Assembly (NCBI GenBank): GCA_027943335.1 | Contig: BSBK01006384.1 | Location: 124,001-188,000, forward strand | DNA from: Chamaecyparis obtusa | Lineage: Eukaryota; Streptophyta; Pinopsida; Cupressales; Cupressaceae | Direction: 5' to 3' | Length of the DNA stretch: 64,000 nt | Shown: piece after piece, positions 34,681 to 45,590 of the stretch | How positions within the stretch are numbered: position 1 is the stretch's first letter | How the letters are laid out: each line of letters starts with the position of its first letter | Made by a program: the position numbers and the translations under genes | Notes under the pieces: generated by a model | Told to the model about the DNA's origin: nothing | Seen by the model: only the letters and a program-made list of their open reading frames with translations | Databases searched by the model: none

Positions 34681-36394
34681 TCCTGTAGGGCCCGATGCAT
34701 CTGGACCTTTATCATCCTATGGAGGAGGAGCCTGAGAAGTGCTTGCTCCGCTCTGTCTCTAAACCATTGCTGACATGAACTACTGCATCAAGGCGGCAAC
34801 CTGATCTAAATGCCCAACAATAGTGGACATATCTGTCCTCATAGACTGAACCTCCCGTACTACAGTACCAATAGTGGGAACATCCTGTGAATCCTGTCCC
34901 TGATCCTATGGTTGTTGAGCCTGTGGAGGCACCTGTTGTGCCGGAACATCATCCTGCTGAGCCAAGGCAACTCTCTGCAACTAAACTAAAGGGTCTAATC
35001 CACCCAGAATTTTCCTAGCAGCATCTACATGAGCCTGTCTCTGCTGTCTCTGCTGGCGATGAGCTCTTTGTTGTCTATCTACTACTTTAGGACAAACATC
35101 AACTGCATCATCATGTCCTCTAGCTCGATCTCTCACTCGTCCTCTACCAGAAATAACTAGAGGATCTCTACGTCCTCGTCGTCTCTGACGTCTCCTACCA
35201 CCACCACCACCACATCGACCTGGACTAGGCTCTGCTGGATCTGTAAAATGAATAAACCTATTACGAGCCCACCAATCTGCATACTCACGAGACATACCTG
35301 CATCGGCCATACCAGGAAGCATCTCCCACCTGCAGTAAGCCATACCAGCAATCTAATCCAAGGAAAACTGATAATCAATAAGAGGACCCCACATAGATCT
35401 CTCTGCCTGTACCCGAGCATATAATGTTGCACCTAGAGGCATATCTTGCACTCTACCATACTGTCTGGAAACTCTACCAAAATAGAACCGCTCAATAGTG
35501 GTATCAGATCTGCCAATCATCCAACGAGGAGCGAACATGTACGGTAACTCATCGTCATCTTCTCTCCAACCCTCACAACCAATGTATGGTCGCCACTGAA
35601 CCTAATCAAGATCATCTATAACCCAGCGCTAATAATCCAGATGACCTAAATGATGTTGAATCACCATACCAGTGTATAGAAAAGAATATGGAAAACCACG
35701 AGGCCGAACCTTATCCGAAATAGGTGTGGTAATAGGGAGATGCTCCCAAATCCATAACTGAAGAACCAAGGCACCTGCAGATAAGGAAGAACTCTCTCTA
35801 TATACCACCTCATGAAGATCTCGATATAATTGTGCCAGCACACAGGAACCGCAATCAAAACATCGAGGTTGTGCTAGTAAATCCTCCAATATCCTACCCC
35901 AACCAATAGAAAAACCATGACCTTGTCAGTCGGGAAGAAGCAAACCACCAATCAATGCGCCGAGTACTACAGGTAATGTAAGAAAGGAAGAAAATTGTGG
36001 CCATGTGATAGTATCATCATCAATAGTATTGTCCCTGAACACTCGTCGACAGACAGTAGAATATAGACAGAATCATAATAGACTATCTCTCCTCGGCATG
36101 GGATAAATAGTAAATGATACACGTCCTCCGACGTGATCGTCATCTCACCATGTGGAAGATGAAAAGTATTGTGGTCGGAGTGCCAACGCTCCACTACGGT
36201 TGTCAATAGCCCACGGTTCAGCTGGAATCGGGGAAGATCGAGAAGAAAACTCAAACCACAAATCTCGATGACATGGTATTCTGTTGGAGTAAGGGCCTGC
36301 CCGAGATTGATGACCCATGAAGCAACCGATCGGATATACAATATAGGAAAGTGAGCCTGTTTGGCAAAACAAAAGAATCATATCAACATATTAT
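34680..36394 (-). pseudogene. Antisense plant mobile domain (PMD) gene, decayed
   Basis: Read on the minus strand, consecutive open blocks (36341-35967, 35889-35629, 35538-35353, 35343-34981) follow the order of the plant mobile domain of the MAIN/MAIL1 family. The first has FLLDLPRFQLNRGLLTTVVERW and FHLPHGEMTITSEDVYHLL. The next has LAQLYRDLHEVV, then LVLQLWIWEHLPI. Then come MFAPRWMIGRSDTT and MWGPLIDYQFSLD, and then YADWWARNRFIHF. A basic Arg/Gly-rich tail follows. At least three stops or frame changes break it. The region is visibly more GC-rich than its surroundings. PMD proteins act in silencing and meristem maintenance, and extra antisense frames after integrase are known in plant Tat elements. 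Its role for the element is unknown. Confidence 0.78.
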
Positions 36395-37871
36395 ATCAAG
36401 GGATAGCTAACGTCGATCAAGTTATTCAAATATCCATTTGCTCATCTTAAGTGCATCAAATCTCCTAACTCTATATCTTGAGGAAGGAAAATCATTGTTT
36501 TATCTCTCTAGATCTTGAGAGTGAAATATCAAACCATCAACCTATCATATTAGATGGACAAATCACATTCGTTGGTATTACTATACTGATATTCTAATCA
36601 ATTATTTAGTTCAAATGCAACAGACCTAATCGTATCATTCAAATTGGTCATCTTGAGTTATTAAATTTTTCACAAAAAAAGGACGAGTACAAGTGAAAAT
36701 TTTGCAAAAAAATGCTACAAGCGTGATTTTAATTATCCAAGGCGACATTTCTCTTAGGCGATGCAAAAATGTTGTTAAGCGACATTACTTCTGTCTCAAG
36801 CGGCAAATTATGCATAGGCGACATTGAATCATGCTAGGCGATAACGAAATATGGCCTAGGCGATAGTAAATTGTTAGGGTTTCCTACGCGGTAACATAAC
36901 TAAAAATTGGCATTTTTGCCTTAGCTCTACGCATGAATGTTTTGTTCTCAGGCGAGAATGAAAGTTTCTTAGGTGACAATTAACTACATGACTGCATGAG
37001 TGAAATGCATGGATGCGATAGTAAAAAGGCATAGGCGACAATAAAATATTCCTAGGCGTGATTTTACATATTCTAAGCAACGATGAAATCAAAATTTGCA
37101 ATAAATGCTAATAAATGCAATGAGGGAGTTCGAAATAACTTACTGGAGTCCATAGTCAGGTGGCCTCGCATATCTCTGACACCTCTCGAATCGATGCTCT
37201 CGGATAGGGAGAACCATCTCGAAATTCACCGCAGGATCAAAGCAAAATCACCAAAGACAAAAGTGAAAATGAATAGTAAATCTAGGTTTTTCAACCTATT
37301 TAAGCTAATTTGACCTAATTTTGAGGTGAAAATTTGACTTTGACCTATATTAAGGTCTATCATATTTAACCGGGGTAAATTGTGAAGTAGGGCATATCAT
37401 GAGTGTTTTTCATAAATGAAAACATATCAATCAATCAATCAAATTTTTCAAAGCAAGCAATCAATATGTTTTATTTCTGAGGGGGCATACCATCAGATAA
37501 TCAGATCAATATCATCAGTAACATCATCAAAAATCAAGGGACCGATCATCAAATCAAAGCGAAAGCTTTTATCAGAAAATTTTTCGTAATCAAACGAAAG
37601 GGGCATCATATCAAAAATCAATCATCAAATCAGGTATCATATCAAGATCAATCATCAAATCAACCATCATATCGGGAACGATCATCAGAGAACCACATCA
37701 ATCAAGAGAGTTTCATATCAATCATAGCTACAACAATCTCGTATCAAAAATTAAAGGATCAACCATCAAAAGACATCAAACGAACATCAAGGATTGACCA
37801 TCATTAAATCAGGACCTATCATCGAGTAGGCTCAGAGTATTCTTTGAATCAACATGCTTCGCACGTCAACT
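36395..37871 (+). other. Tat 3' non-coding tail
   Basis: Contains the AGGCGA motif cluster listed separately, then CATCAAATCA-like low-complexity repeats from about 37490 to 37830. No supported protein. Confidence 0.5.
36735..37085 (-). repeat. About eleven CGCCTA-like motifs upstream of the antisense PMD gene
   Basis: On the plus strand the motif reads TAGGCGAC, TAGGCGAT, AAGCGAC or CAGGCGAG, mostly every 25-40 bases with one gap of about 65. On the minus strand it reads TGTCGCCTA or ATCGCCTA. It lies 340-690 bases upstream of the first PMD block. The sense leader at 22815-23235 carries the related CACGCCTA. Confidence 0.6.
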
Positions 37872-37885
37872 CAAAGAGGGGCATT
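37872..37885 (+). other. Polypurine tract, Tat element
   Basis: CAAAGAGGGGCATT directly before the 3' LTR, with one further T before the LTR start. It is almost identical to the tract of the non-autonomous element. Confidence 0.78.
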
Positions 37886-38823
37886 TGTAATCACCTAAAA
37901 ATGGACAAAGATCAAATCAAAGCAAATCAAGGACAAAATTGAATCAATTGAATCACAATACATAATTAGCCAATTCAAATTAAAATCAAGTCTTAATTCA
38001 AGATAAATCAAAATTGAGAGCATTTTAATCAAGTGTAATCAAATCAAAATACAATTAAATTAATTAATTGTATAGTCTTGGATTAAATTAAATTCAACCC
38101 ATTCAAGGGGTACATGGCTAAAATAAATCAATTAAATCAATTAATAAATCTCAATTACTCTCAACAACCCAAAAGGAGAGGAAATCCGAGCAACCAATGA
38201 GATTTGAGGAAAGGCATTCACATGGATCAGGCCAAATTCAATCTCAATCACTCAAAGTGAAAGAGAATCTTGTCCATTGATCTTGTCTACTTGTCCCAAG
38301 CTTTGACGACACAAACTTTGCATTATCTTCAAAGGGTGGAACCAAGGACTCAACCAAGGTTTAATCATGATCAAATACAACTACACCCCCTACCATTGGA
38401 AAATCTATAAAAGGAAGACTAAAATCCTTCATAATTAAGAACCACACATCTGAGAATTGCATTGAGCCTCTTGCAATTTGAGTTTAGAAAGACATTTGAG
38501 AGCTTAATTAGCATTTACTTTGATAATTGTTAGCAATAGCATTGTTTATCTTTATCATTCTCATTCTAGGACTGTCATTAATGAGATCTTGCTGAGAGCT
38601 TATTCATTAACATCTTAGTTAGAGAGTCATAGGATGCTCAATTGATCATTAATTTGTTATAGTTTGCTCTATTGCTTTGTGATTTAATTTAGAGAGCCAT
38701 AGGATGCTCAATTGATCATTAATTTGTTATAGTTTGCTCTATTGCTTTGTGATTTAATTTAGTTACTATTTCAATTATTGATGATTAACCTTAATTCTAT
38801 GGAGATACTTTTATTAGTATACA
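37886..38823 (+). repeat. 3' LTR of the Tat element
   Basis: 938 bp, TGTAATCACC to AGTATACA. It contains a perfect-length 70-base tandem duplication (38621-38690 and 38691-38760, one mismatch) absent from the 5' LTR. Confidence 0.9.
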
Positions 38824-38828
38824 GTAGT
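38824..38828. repeat. Target site duplication GTAGT, right
   Basis: Matches 21751-21755. Confidence 0.85.
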
Positions 38829-39778
38829 GACTTTCATTTCAAGTTAAAGTATTCAAGATATTGTATACACAACAACTTTGTGTGCAATTGGTAATAGATT
38901 TCTATAATTAGTGTACAATTACCTTATCTACAAACATTGAAGATTTGGAATCATCCTAAAATAAAAATTATGCACAGAGCTTTAAATGACTGTAATTATT
39001 GGCGTGAATGTTTAAGCTTGCTATGTAGCTTTTGAGATTATTAACCAAGACATTAACCATAATGAACTCTTTGTTATATCAAAAGAATATGCAAGTTTTC
39101 CTATCATAATCTTATGGCATTCATTTATGTGTGTATTTGTGTGTTTTGTAACCAAACTATATATTTTCTAGTGAATACAACAAAACTTCTAGCTGGTAAA
39201 TGTGTGTTGATGTAGATGCATCCAATTGCAAATTGTATTATAAATTCCAATGAGATATCTAGATAAAAACTTTGTAAGCATGTCTGTACGTAACAAGCTT
39301 TGGATTTTAATGATTTTACTATTTATAGTTCATCGCCACAATCCTATTTTACAACATATTGAAGACTAAATCCCTTTATAGAGGAACAAAAAAATAATTT
39401 CTTCTTCAGAATAACCTGTTTCTTATAGAATCGATTAGATAAATAACAAATACACAAAAAATGATTGCATATATTACTATCCGCTACACCATTGCACCTC
39501 ATCTGGTGATAACAAAAAGAACTACCTACTTACACTTAAAAACCCCAAAATGGAAATGTTTGGAGAAGTCTGAATTAACAAATTCACAGTTAAGATAAGT
39601 GAAGATAAAGTGACGTCATTTATAAGAAATATCAGGAAAAAAATGTACAGAGAGAGCTAGCAATTGAATCTCCTGGCTTGCTTTGCCAATTCTTACATAG
39701 ATATTGATACATATTCAGACAAAATTTCAAGTACTGGAAACCTAGCAGATTTGAGCTAACAAAGAAACTCAAAAGCCC
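38829..39778. other. Spacer, includes the 3' flank of the VQ gene
   Basis: AT-rich and without a supported gene or repeat. The 3' untranslated region of the VQ gene must lie in its right part; no polyadenylation site could be fixed. Confidence 0.5.
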
Positions 39779-40420
39779 TTATGGCCGATTGTTAAAGAGA
39801 TCAAAACCAGTAGGAGATGGAGACCACAAAGCATACGGTCTGATAGAAAGGGGAGGAGTAAATAAAATCTCCGATTGCTTTTGGAAAATATGCCCCGGCG
39901 GGAAGAAATGATCAGAGTAACCTGACTGAAGCTGCGGTGTGAACAGAGGCAAATCTTTGAAAAGATTGGGAGATAAGAGGCGCGGAGATGGCAGGAACAA
40001 GTTTGGAGACAAAGGAGAAAACAAATTGCTCGGACTATTTGGAGACGCCGGCGAATCGTTACGGATAAATTTCTCAGATTCTTTTTGTGGCAAAGAAAAT
40101 GGCGAAAGATCGCTCCTGGAAACCCTAAAGTTGTCAGCGTAAGGGCTGCGAGATGCCTCAAAAACCGGCGCCGGAGGAGGCAGAGAATATAAATCAGGGT
40201 TACTGGCGGATTGACCTATGAGCCGCTGGACAAGAGCCTTGAATTCTCTGGCATCTGCATGAATTATCTCGGGAGAGTGCGCGTAAATAATAACCGGCGG
40301 TCTGTGTTGATTCGGCAGCGGCGGCTTCCGCACCTGATGCGATTCTCTCGAAACCCTAAGCGGCGGCGGCCTCGGACCCTGCAGTGACTTTCTTCCGATC
40401 TTTTCCTGCGAAGAATTCAT
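39779..40420 (-). CDS. VQ-motif protein, MKS1-like
   Basis: A single-exon gene of 213 residues starting at the ATG at 40420. Upstream in-frame codons reach 40525 but begin with TTG, so they are probably leader. The N-terminus has a GPRPPPLRVSRESHQVRKPP block and RPPVIIYAHSPEIIHA, then the VQ motif FKALVQRLIG at residues 60-69. The remainder is Ser/Pro-rich with many SP sites and a C-terminal run of LLSP, FTPQ and SPSP. This layout is that of MKS1 (VQ21) and related proteins. These are nuclear substrates of MAP kinase 4 that bind WRKY factors such as WRKY33 through the VQ motif during defence signalling. The size agrees with the family (about 220 residues). It has no visible defect and is the only intact host gene here. 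The exact orthology is uncertain. Confidence 0.88.
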   Translation of the reverse strand: MNSSQEKIGRKSLQGPRPPPLRVSRESHQVRKPPLPNQHRPPVIIYAHSPEIIHADAREFKALVQRLIGQSASNPDLYSLPPPAPVFEASRSPYADNFRVSRSDLSPFSLPQKESEKFIRNDSPASPNSPSNLFSPLSPNLFLPSPRLLSPNLFKDLPLFTPQLQSGYSDHFFPPGHIFQKQSEILFTPPLSIRPYALWSPSPTGFDLFNNRP

Positions 40421-41060
40421 AATTCTCTTAAAGTAATTCGTCTCGGATAAATCTTCTCCAGCCAAAAGCTTAAATTTTCTTCGACACTTCCCTTCTGTAT
40501 TTAATGTGAACGGCGTCAGTTGCAATTTTGAGCAAAGGAAGATCTTGAATTTATGACACAGAAAATTAAATTACGTGAAGCATTTGAACTGAAAGAGCAT
40601 TAGTAATTGGAAAACTCAAAAAGTAAACATTAAATGGCGGCCATTGAATCAAGTTAACCAAAAATAGTAACAGTCAAAAGGAGCAGGTATTTTTTTTCAA
40701 ACATATTTATTGCATGTGTTTTGATCTTATGTACACCACATGATCTATATTGCTTGTAGTCATTGGAGATTTTCTCTCAGTATAATTAGACTTCATAAGT
40801 TTTACAAAAAACACAGAATTATGTGATATGAACTTACCTTGATCAGGCCATAAGAAATCTGCCTCTACTCAAACTATTCCTCTGCTCTTGGCTTTGGCTA
40901 AAAAGTATATTTTGCCAGAAATGCAAGCGAGAAATGAGGGTTTCATTGACCTCTGTTTTCTGCACCAAGTCTTTCATTGATGAACTAGAAAATGAAAGCT
41001 CCTGACTTTCTCACTACTTTCCAAAACGCGTCGACTTTCCCTTGTTGACCACGTTCTACA
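40421..41060 (-). promoter_or_regulatory. Upstream region of the VQ gene with W-box cores
   Basis: TTGAC[CT] cores, the WRKY binding site, occur at 40672-40677 (minus strand), 40946-40951 and 41045-41050 (plus strand). WRKY control would fit a defence-linked VQ gene, but such short motifs arise by chance. I could not fix a TATA box or start site. Confidence 0.35.
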
Positions 41061-41773
41061 AATTCCACCCACGAGGAAGGATTTTCACATGTCGAACATT
41101 TTCTTTACTTACTATTCTTCTCCTGCCGTGGCCAAGTCCATGAACACAAGATCAAATCCACATTTATTCTTCTCGGGTGTATTTTTAGAGGGTCTTTTAA
41201 GATGTTTGAGTCTTGGAGAGATGTTATTAAAATATTTCATTTATTCATTCATAAAAATATTTGAAATAGAGAAACAATTGGAATTAGGTTGCTAATAGAT
41301 GTATTGGGATATATATATAAGTGGGCGTAGATGTATTGGGATAGGTGTATAATTGAGTATAATTGCTATTTAACCTGAACAAATATATCACAATGTGCAT
41401 AGGCAGAGATACGTGTGAATACATGTATGCAAATGTGTGTATGTATTAATGAAAGATTGAAGGAATTTTAACAACGTTCATGAGACCAAGCATTTTAAAA
41501 GAACAAAAGCCACAACATTAACACAATTTCATATTTCTTTCTATTTAACAATTAGATACTAGGGGAATTGACCAAATTTTGCACAAGATTGCACTATTCA
41601 TCGATACATACATGTATTAATGCATTCTTTCATAACAGACAAAACTAAATGAGAAATGGCATAGTTGTAATGTCATAGTTGTACAAATTTTTCCATTACA
41701 ATGTCTTAATCTTCCACACCCCAAAGGGAGTGTTCCCAAAGAAATATATATATTTGTAAGAGTATGTGAATTC
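41061..41773. other. Spacer
   Basis: AT-rich; no supported gene or repeat. Confidence 0.5.
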
Positions 41774-42139
41774 TTTTTTTTTTTGCTAAATAAGGGGCTG
41801 AAGCCAAAAGTTTTGTATTAAAAATAAGTTAAAATTACAAATCGTAACTCTAGAAGACCAAATAAACCAAATAAATCAAGAAGGATCTTGTGTCTTGTTC
41901 GGAATAACTCCTAGACCGCTAAACAAAGTCTTGAAAATCTGAAATTTGATCTGCATATGAGACAACACTAGAACCTACAAAATATCAAGTTTTCAAAAAT
42001 CAGATCATGGAGATTTTATCTGTTAATCCTCAGGAGCCTTCTTCCTCATTTTCTTGTCTTATTGTTCTTCCTCTGCCTTTTATGCATCTACGACCTCTTC
42101 CTCTTCTGCCTCATCTATCTCTTCGGCAGCCTCTGCTCC

Positions 42140-43150
42140 CTAATCACTGTTCTCCTCTTCCTGTTCATCTAAGTCACCTTCTTCATCCTCTGTTGGCTCA
42201 TCTTCTTCCTCACTCTTCTTAGAGGAGTCCTCACTGCCCAAACCCTCCAATCTTTCATCGTATTTATTTGTATTGATAGACCTATCCCAGATTCTCATCC
42301 AGATTATCTCTATCTCTGCATGGGGACTCTCTACCATCCAACAATCCCAAGATTTTTCTCAAAAATGTCAGCACCCTACGAATCATTCTTCTCCTCAAGT
42401 CTTGGTATTCCCATTTTCAGCCCCATAATATGAAAAACCTACGTGGAAGGCCCGCATACACATTCCTTCTTGGTCTGTTCCCGAAGCCTGGAAAGGGGTC
42501 CCCGCCCTCATCACAATTGCAAAATCAAAGGAGAACGGGATAGTCAAATCCTCGTCGATATTGATGATTGCCTCATGGAGACCGACCAAGTACTTTTCTT
42601 TGAACAACTTCATAGAAATCACCTTTACTACTAATTTATCCTCCCCTGCAACAAGGATGGAGGCCAAGAATCCTGCACAAATGTCTGAGTTGATTATGTT
42701 TCGATGATTGGTGTGGAGGAAATTGTAACCCAGGACTTTTCTCATCGCATGCATCGGCAAATGATGCTTAAAATTTGATAGTACTTTAAAAGCCTCTTTT
42801 CTGAGATTGGGGTGTCGAAGGCCGATTGTCTCGCTTCCGATTTGAGTTTTATGGGAGTATCCATGATTTCCTTCGCTAAGTGAAGAATTTCTCTGCAATC
42901 TACTAAAAAACCGAAAACGTTAGGGAAAAAACCAGGCTTGGAGTTTTGTGAGTTTGAAGAATACGAAGGCTTGTTTCAGATTAACATTGCTTTGTTGTTC
43001 CTCTTCTATGGAGGCATCCTTTCGTACTTCGGACTACAGAATCCTTGGGATTTGCATTTAATATATCCAATGTCTTATACCAAATGTCTTCTCAAACTCA
43101 TCCTCTATCGTCAAGGCCAATTTCCGCCATCCCTCTAATTGGAAATTGCC
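42140..43150 (-). pseudogene. Unrecognised coding-like sequence within the LINE
   Basis: The clearest frame is 42395-42898 (167 codons), with KLVVKVISMKLFKEKYLVGLHEAIINIDED-like content (residues about 90-120). After a frame break an acidic tail follows at 42337-42140, ending EEDEPTEDEEGDLDEQEEEN. Similar broken frames reach back to about 43150. I do not recognise the protein. It lies downstream of RNase H, where a LINE normally has only a 3' untranslated region. Confidence 0.4.
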
Positions 43151-43674
43151 AAATTTGAAGATATTATGTCCTCATTAGATCATCTCTAAATAATTTGGAG
43201 ATATAAAGGGGTGATAGGTCCCATCGAAGCCAGCTTTATCATGTCTGCATACGGTCTTTTCAAACCTTTTCCTGCATACTTGCCAGCCAAGTAATTGAGT
43301 ATCAATGTCACTAACTGTCAAATGCTAAGATTTGCAATCATGCCAAATCACAAGCGATTTGTGTGTTTGTGGATTCGACCCTGGATCCTCGGATTTGTCA
43401 ACCTTAAGTCCTCTTGGCTAAGCATTGACATTAAATCTGCCTTCTCACCAAATTCCTCCATATTTACATTTTTTAATGGTTACCTCTAGGATTTGAGTTT
43501 AAATTTCTGCTATAGATGTTTTTTTGTTAATGAAAGACAATGCTCGTTTATGGTCCTCCTTCAGCAAGCTCTTGAAAATCCTGTCATCTACTATCCTTCA
43601 TCACTTTCTGATCGTAACTATTTAAAATGTATGCCTTCTGCTCCCTGCTTGGCCAAACCATCCGCCAAAGTGTT

Positions 43675-44071
43675 TCATTCTCTGTAAATATGATTTATTG
43701 TGACCTGCTCAAATTTGCTAATCAAGGATAATATCACTTCCAGCAAAGAATGTAATCTCCAGTTTGGAGTAGCCTTGGATCTCACCGCATTCACCACAAG
43801 TGTTGAGTCCCCTTCAATTGCTATTTTTGCCAAATCCATTTCCGCACATAAAGATAATCCTGCTAGTAGGGCTTTGAATTCTGCCACATTATTTGTATCT
43901 TCCAAGGGTAATGATAGTCTAGCTAAGATCTCACCCTTTCTCAAGTGTATGATGCACCCAGCAGCCGAAGGTCTAGGGCTTCCTCTGGAAGTCCCATCAA
44001 AATTTAATTTGTGTCAGCCATTGGTTAGCAGAAACCATCTGCAATTTTCTCTGCTCCTGATGCTAGTTTGA
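43675..44071 (-). pseudogene. LINE-type RNase H domain
   Basis: From a stop at 44014-44016 the frame reads KLNFDGTSRGSPRPSAAGCI, then NNVAEFKALLAGLSLC and IAIEGDSTLVVNAV, and ends at INHIYRE. The Asp, Glu and Asp ligands are present. The stop replaces the Trp usually found before KLNFDG. This plant-type domain (RVT_3) sits at the end of the LINE polyprotein and degrades RNA in hybrids. Confidence 0.8.
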
Positions 44072-44250
44072 CCTCCTTTTCCTATTACTTGAGGAGCTTT
44101 AAAACCGAACCAATTTTTAAGCATGAAATCATCCCAACTGGTATAAAATTTTGGAGAAGAGTGTTGGGCTAAAATACGTGAATTCATTGTTTCAACTATA
44201 GCTGCTTTAGTTTTGTTTAGTAACAAGGCTTTGTCCATGCTTTTGCCTTG

Positions 44251-45254
44251 AAATATTCTTATGTTACTTAATTATAACCTATAATTGATTATAACTTAGT
44301 GAATTATATTACTTAATTATAGCCTAATTAGTAAAATGCAAATAATAATCACACAATTAACTCAAGTTTAATCAATAGCTCACATCTAACAAATTAAAAT
44401 TGGATGTAAAAGGATAGAGTGCTCAACTTTAGGAAAATGAGGAAGACTTAATGCTAATGTCATGTAGAATCTATTTGTCCAAATAGAAGAATTCAATCCT
44501 TTCTAATTGATGAATGTGATTGTGTTAGATTAGGCCTAGAATTGAGGCAAACAACCCCCTTGGATTTAATCTAAAGCATCTAGAATTGATCTAAGGAGTG
44601 GAAATGGTCTATAACACATTGGATCAACTTGGCTCAATGTAAACTCCTAAAACCTATTTAAACATATCCCTTTGGTATTTGAATCCTTATAAAAATGATG
44701 ATATTTAAAATTACCTTAACATGAGTTATTGGATCCCCAAGGTTAAGCACTTCTAAGTCAACCCTATGTTTGGATTGACTTTGTGATTCTGAGTTTGAAG
44801 ACAACATTTCCAAGCATGTAGGTAACCTAGATAATTCAAATGCAAATTCTTACTCTTTTTGTCTCTAAAAAATTAAAGTATGTGCTAATGATTTTTCCTT
44901 GAATGAACACGTGAATTAGTTACACATTGAATGTCCTTAAATACCAAAACATAGCAATAAGTCGTGCAAGTGTACCATGTTGGCTCATAATGGTTTTAGG
45001 AAACGGTGGAAGTATACAATTTTGAATTTAATGATTGTGGTGAGGTATTCCTTTTGAATTATCAGCAATGAGAAAGTAAAAATTGTATTTAGTAGTGGGA
45101 GAGTAAAATAGCTTGCAAATGTGTTGCATATTTTAGTTAAACATAAAATTTAATTTAGGTTTTTAAAATAAATGTTGCTAGAGTACATGCTAAATTTGAT
45201 AGTAGTGGTTGTATCTTCTATCATTTGTATCTAATTATTATGCTCATTTTTAAT
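44251..45254. other. Spacer
   Basis: No supported gene or repeat. Confidence 0.5.
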
Positions 45255-45590
45255 GAGTGTTCACATTATATGTGGAGTTATTTTTCAAGAATAAATCTAA
45301 ATGGTTAACAAGTTGAAAGATTTTAAGATTCTTGTTGAAAATTAGATGGATCAAAAATAAAAATATAAAGATTAGATAATAGGGGAAAAAAAATTTAATT
45401 TGATGATTTCAAGATACACGTACATATTTTGAAGTAGAAAACAATTCCATATATGCCATATAACAAGGGCATTGTAGAGAAGATGAACAACACATTAGTA
45501 AACAAGGGACGCAAGTGTCAAAGTTCCTACCTATTGTATTGTTGCTTTTTGGATAGTATGTGGTGGAATGCGAATATTCTTTAAGAACAT
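45255..45590 (+). pseudogene. Relic of a copia integrase core
   Basis: With frame changes, the plus strand reads HYMWSYF, then a FKILVEN-like stretch, and finally GIVEKMNNTLVNKGR. The last is the glutamate-bearing block of copia integrases (usually NGVVERMNRTL). The second-aspartate block between them is degraded. No LTRs were found nearby, so this is an old fragment. Confidence 0.6.

Larger units (their letters stand above)
21756..38823 (+). mobile_element. Tat-lineage Ty3/gypsy retrotransposon with an antisense accessory gene
   Basis: The element is 17,068 bp with LTRs at 21756-22648 and 37886-38823 and an intact GTAGT duplication. Domain order is gag, protease, G-patch, RT, RNase H, a second RNase H, then integrase, which is gypsy order. 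The second (archaeal-type) RNase H between the first and integrase is diagnostic of the Tat group (Ogre/Retand relatives). Between integrase and the 3' LTR lies 5.1 kb holding two hairpins, a decayed plant-mobile-domain gene on the minus strand and a repeat-rich tail. Several stops, a gag insertion and a changed protease active site make it inactive, although RT and integrase catalytic residues remain. Confidence 0.92.
41774..44240 (-). mobile_element. 5'-truncated LINE on the minus strand
   Basis: Its 3' end is marked on the minus strand by GGCTTCAGCCCCTTATTTAGC followed by 11 A (plus strand T run 41774-41784), typical of plant L1-like elements. The 5' part is the RNase H domain near 44071-43675. 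Endonuclease and RT are missing, as usual for 5'-truncated copies. Between RNase H and the tail lies about 1.8 kb of unexplained coding-like sequence. No target duplication was found. Confidence 0.65.

Noticed and set aside
40421..40525. N-terminal extension of the VQ protein
   Set aside because: The extension would start at TTG, has no ATG, and family members begin shortly before the GPRP block.
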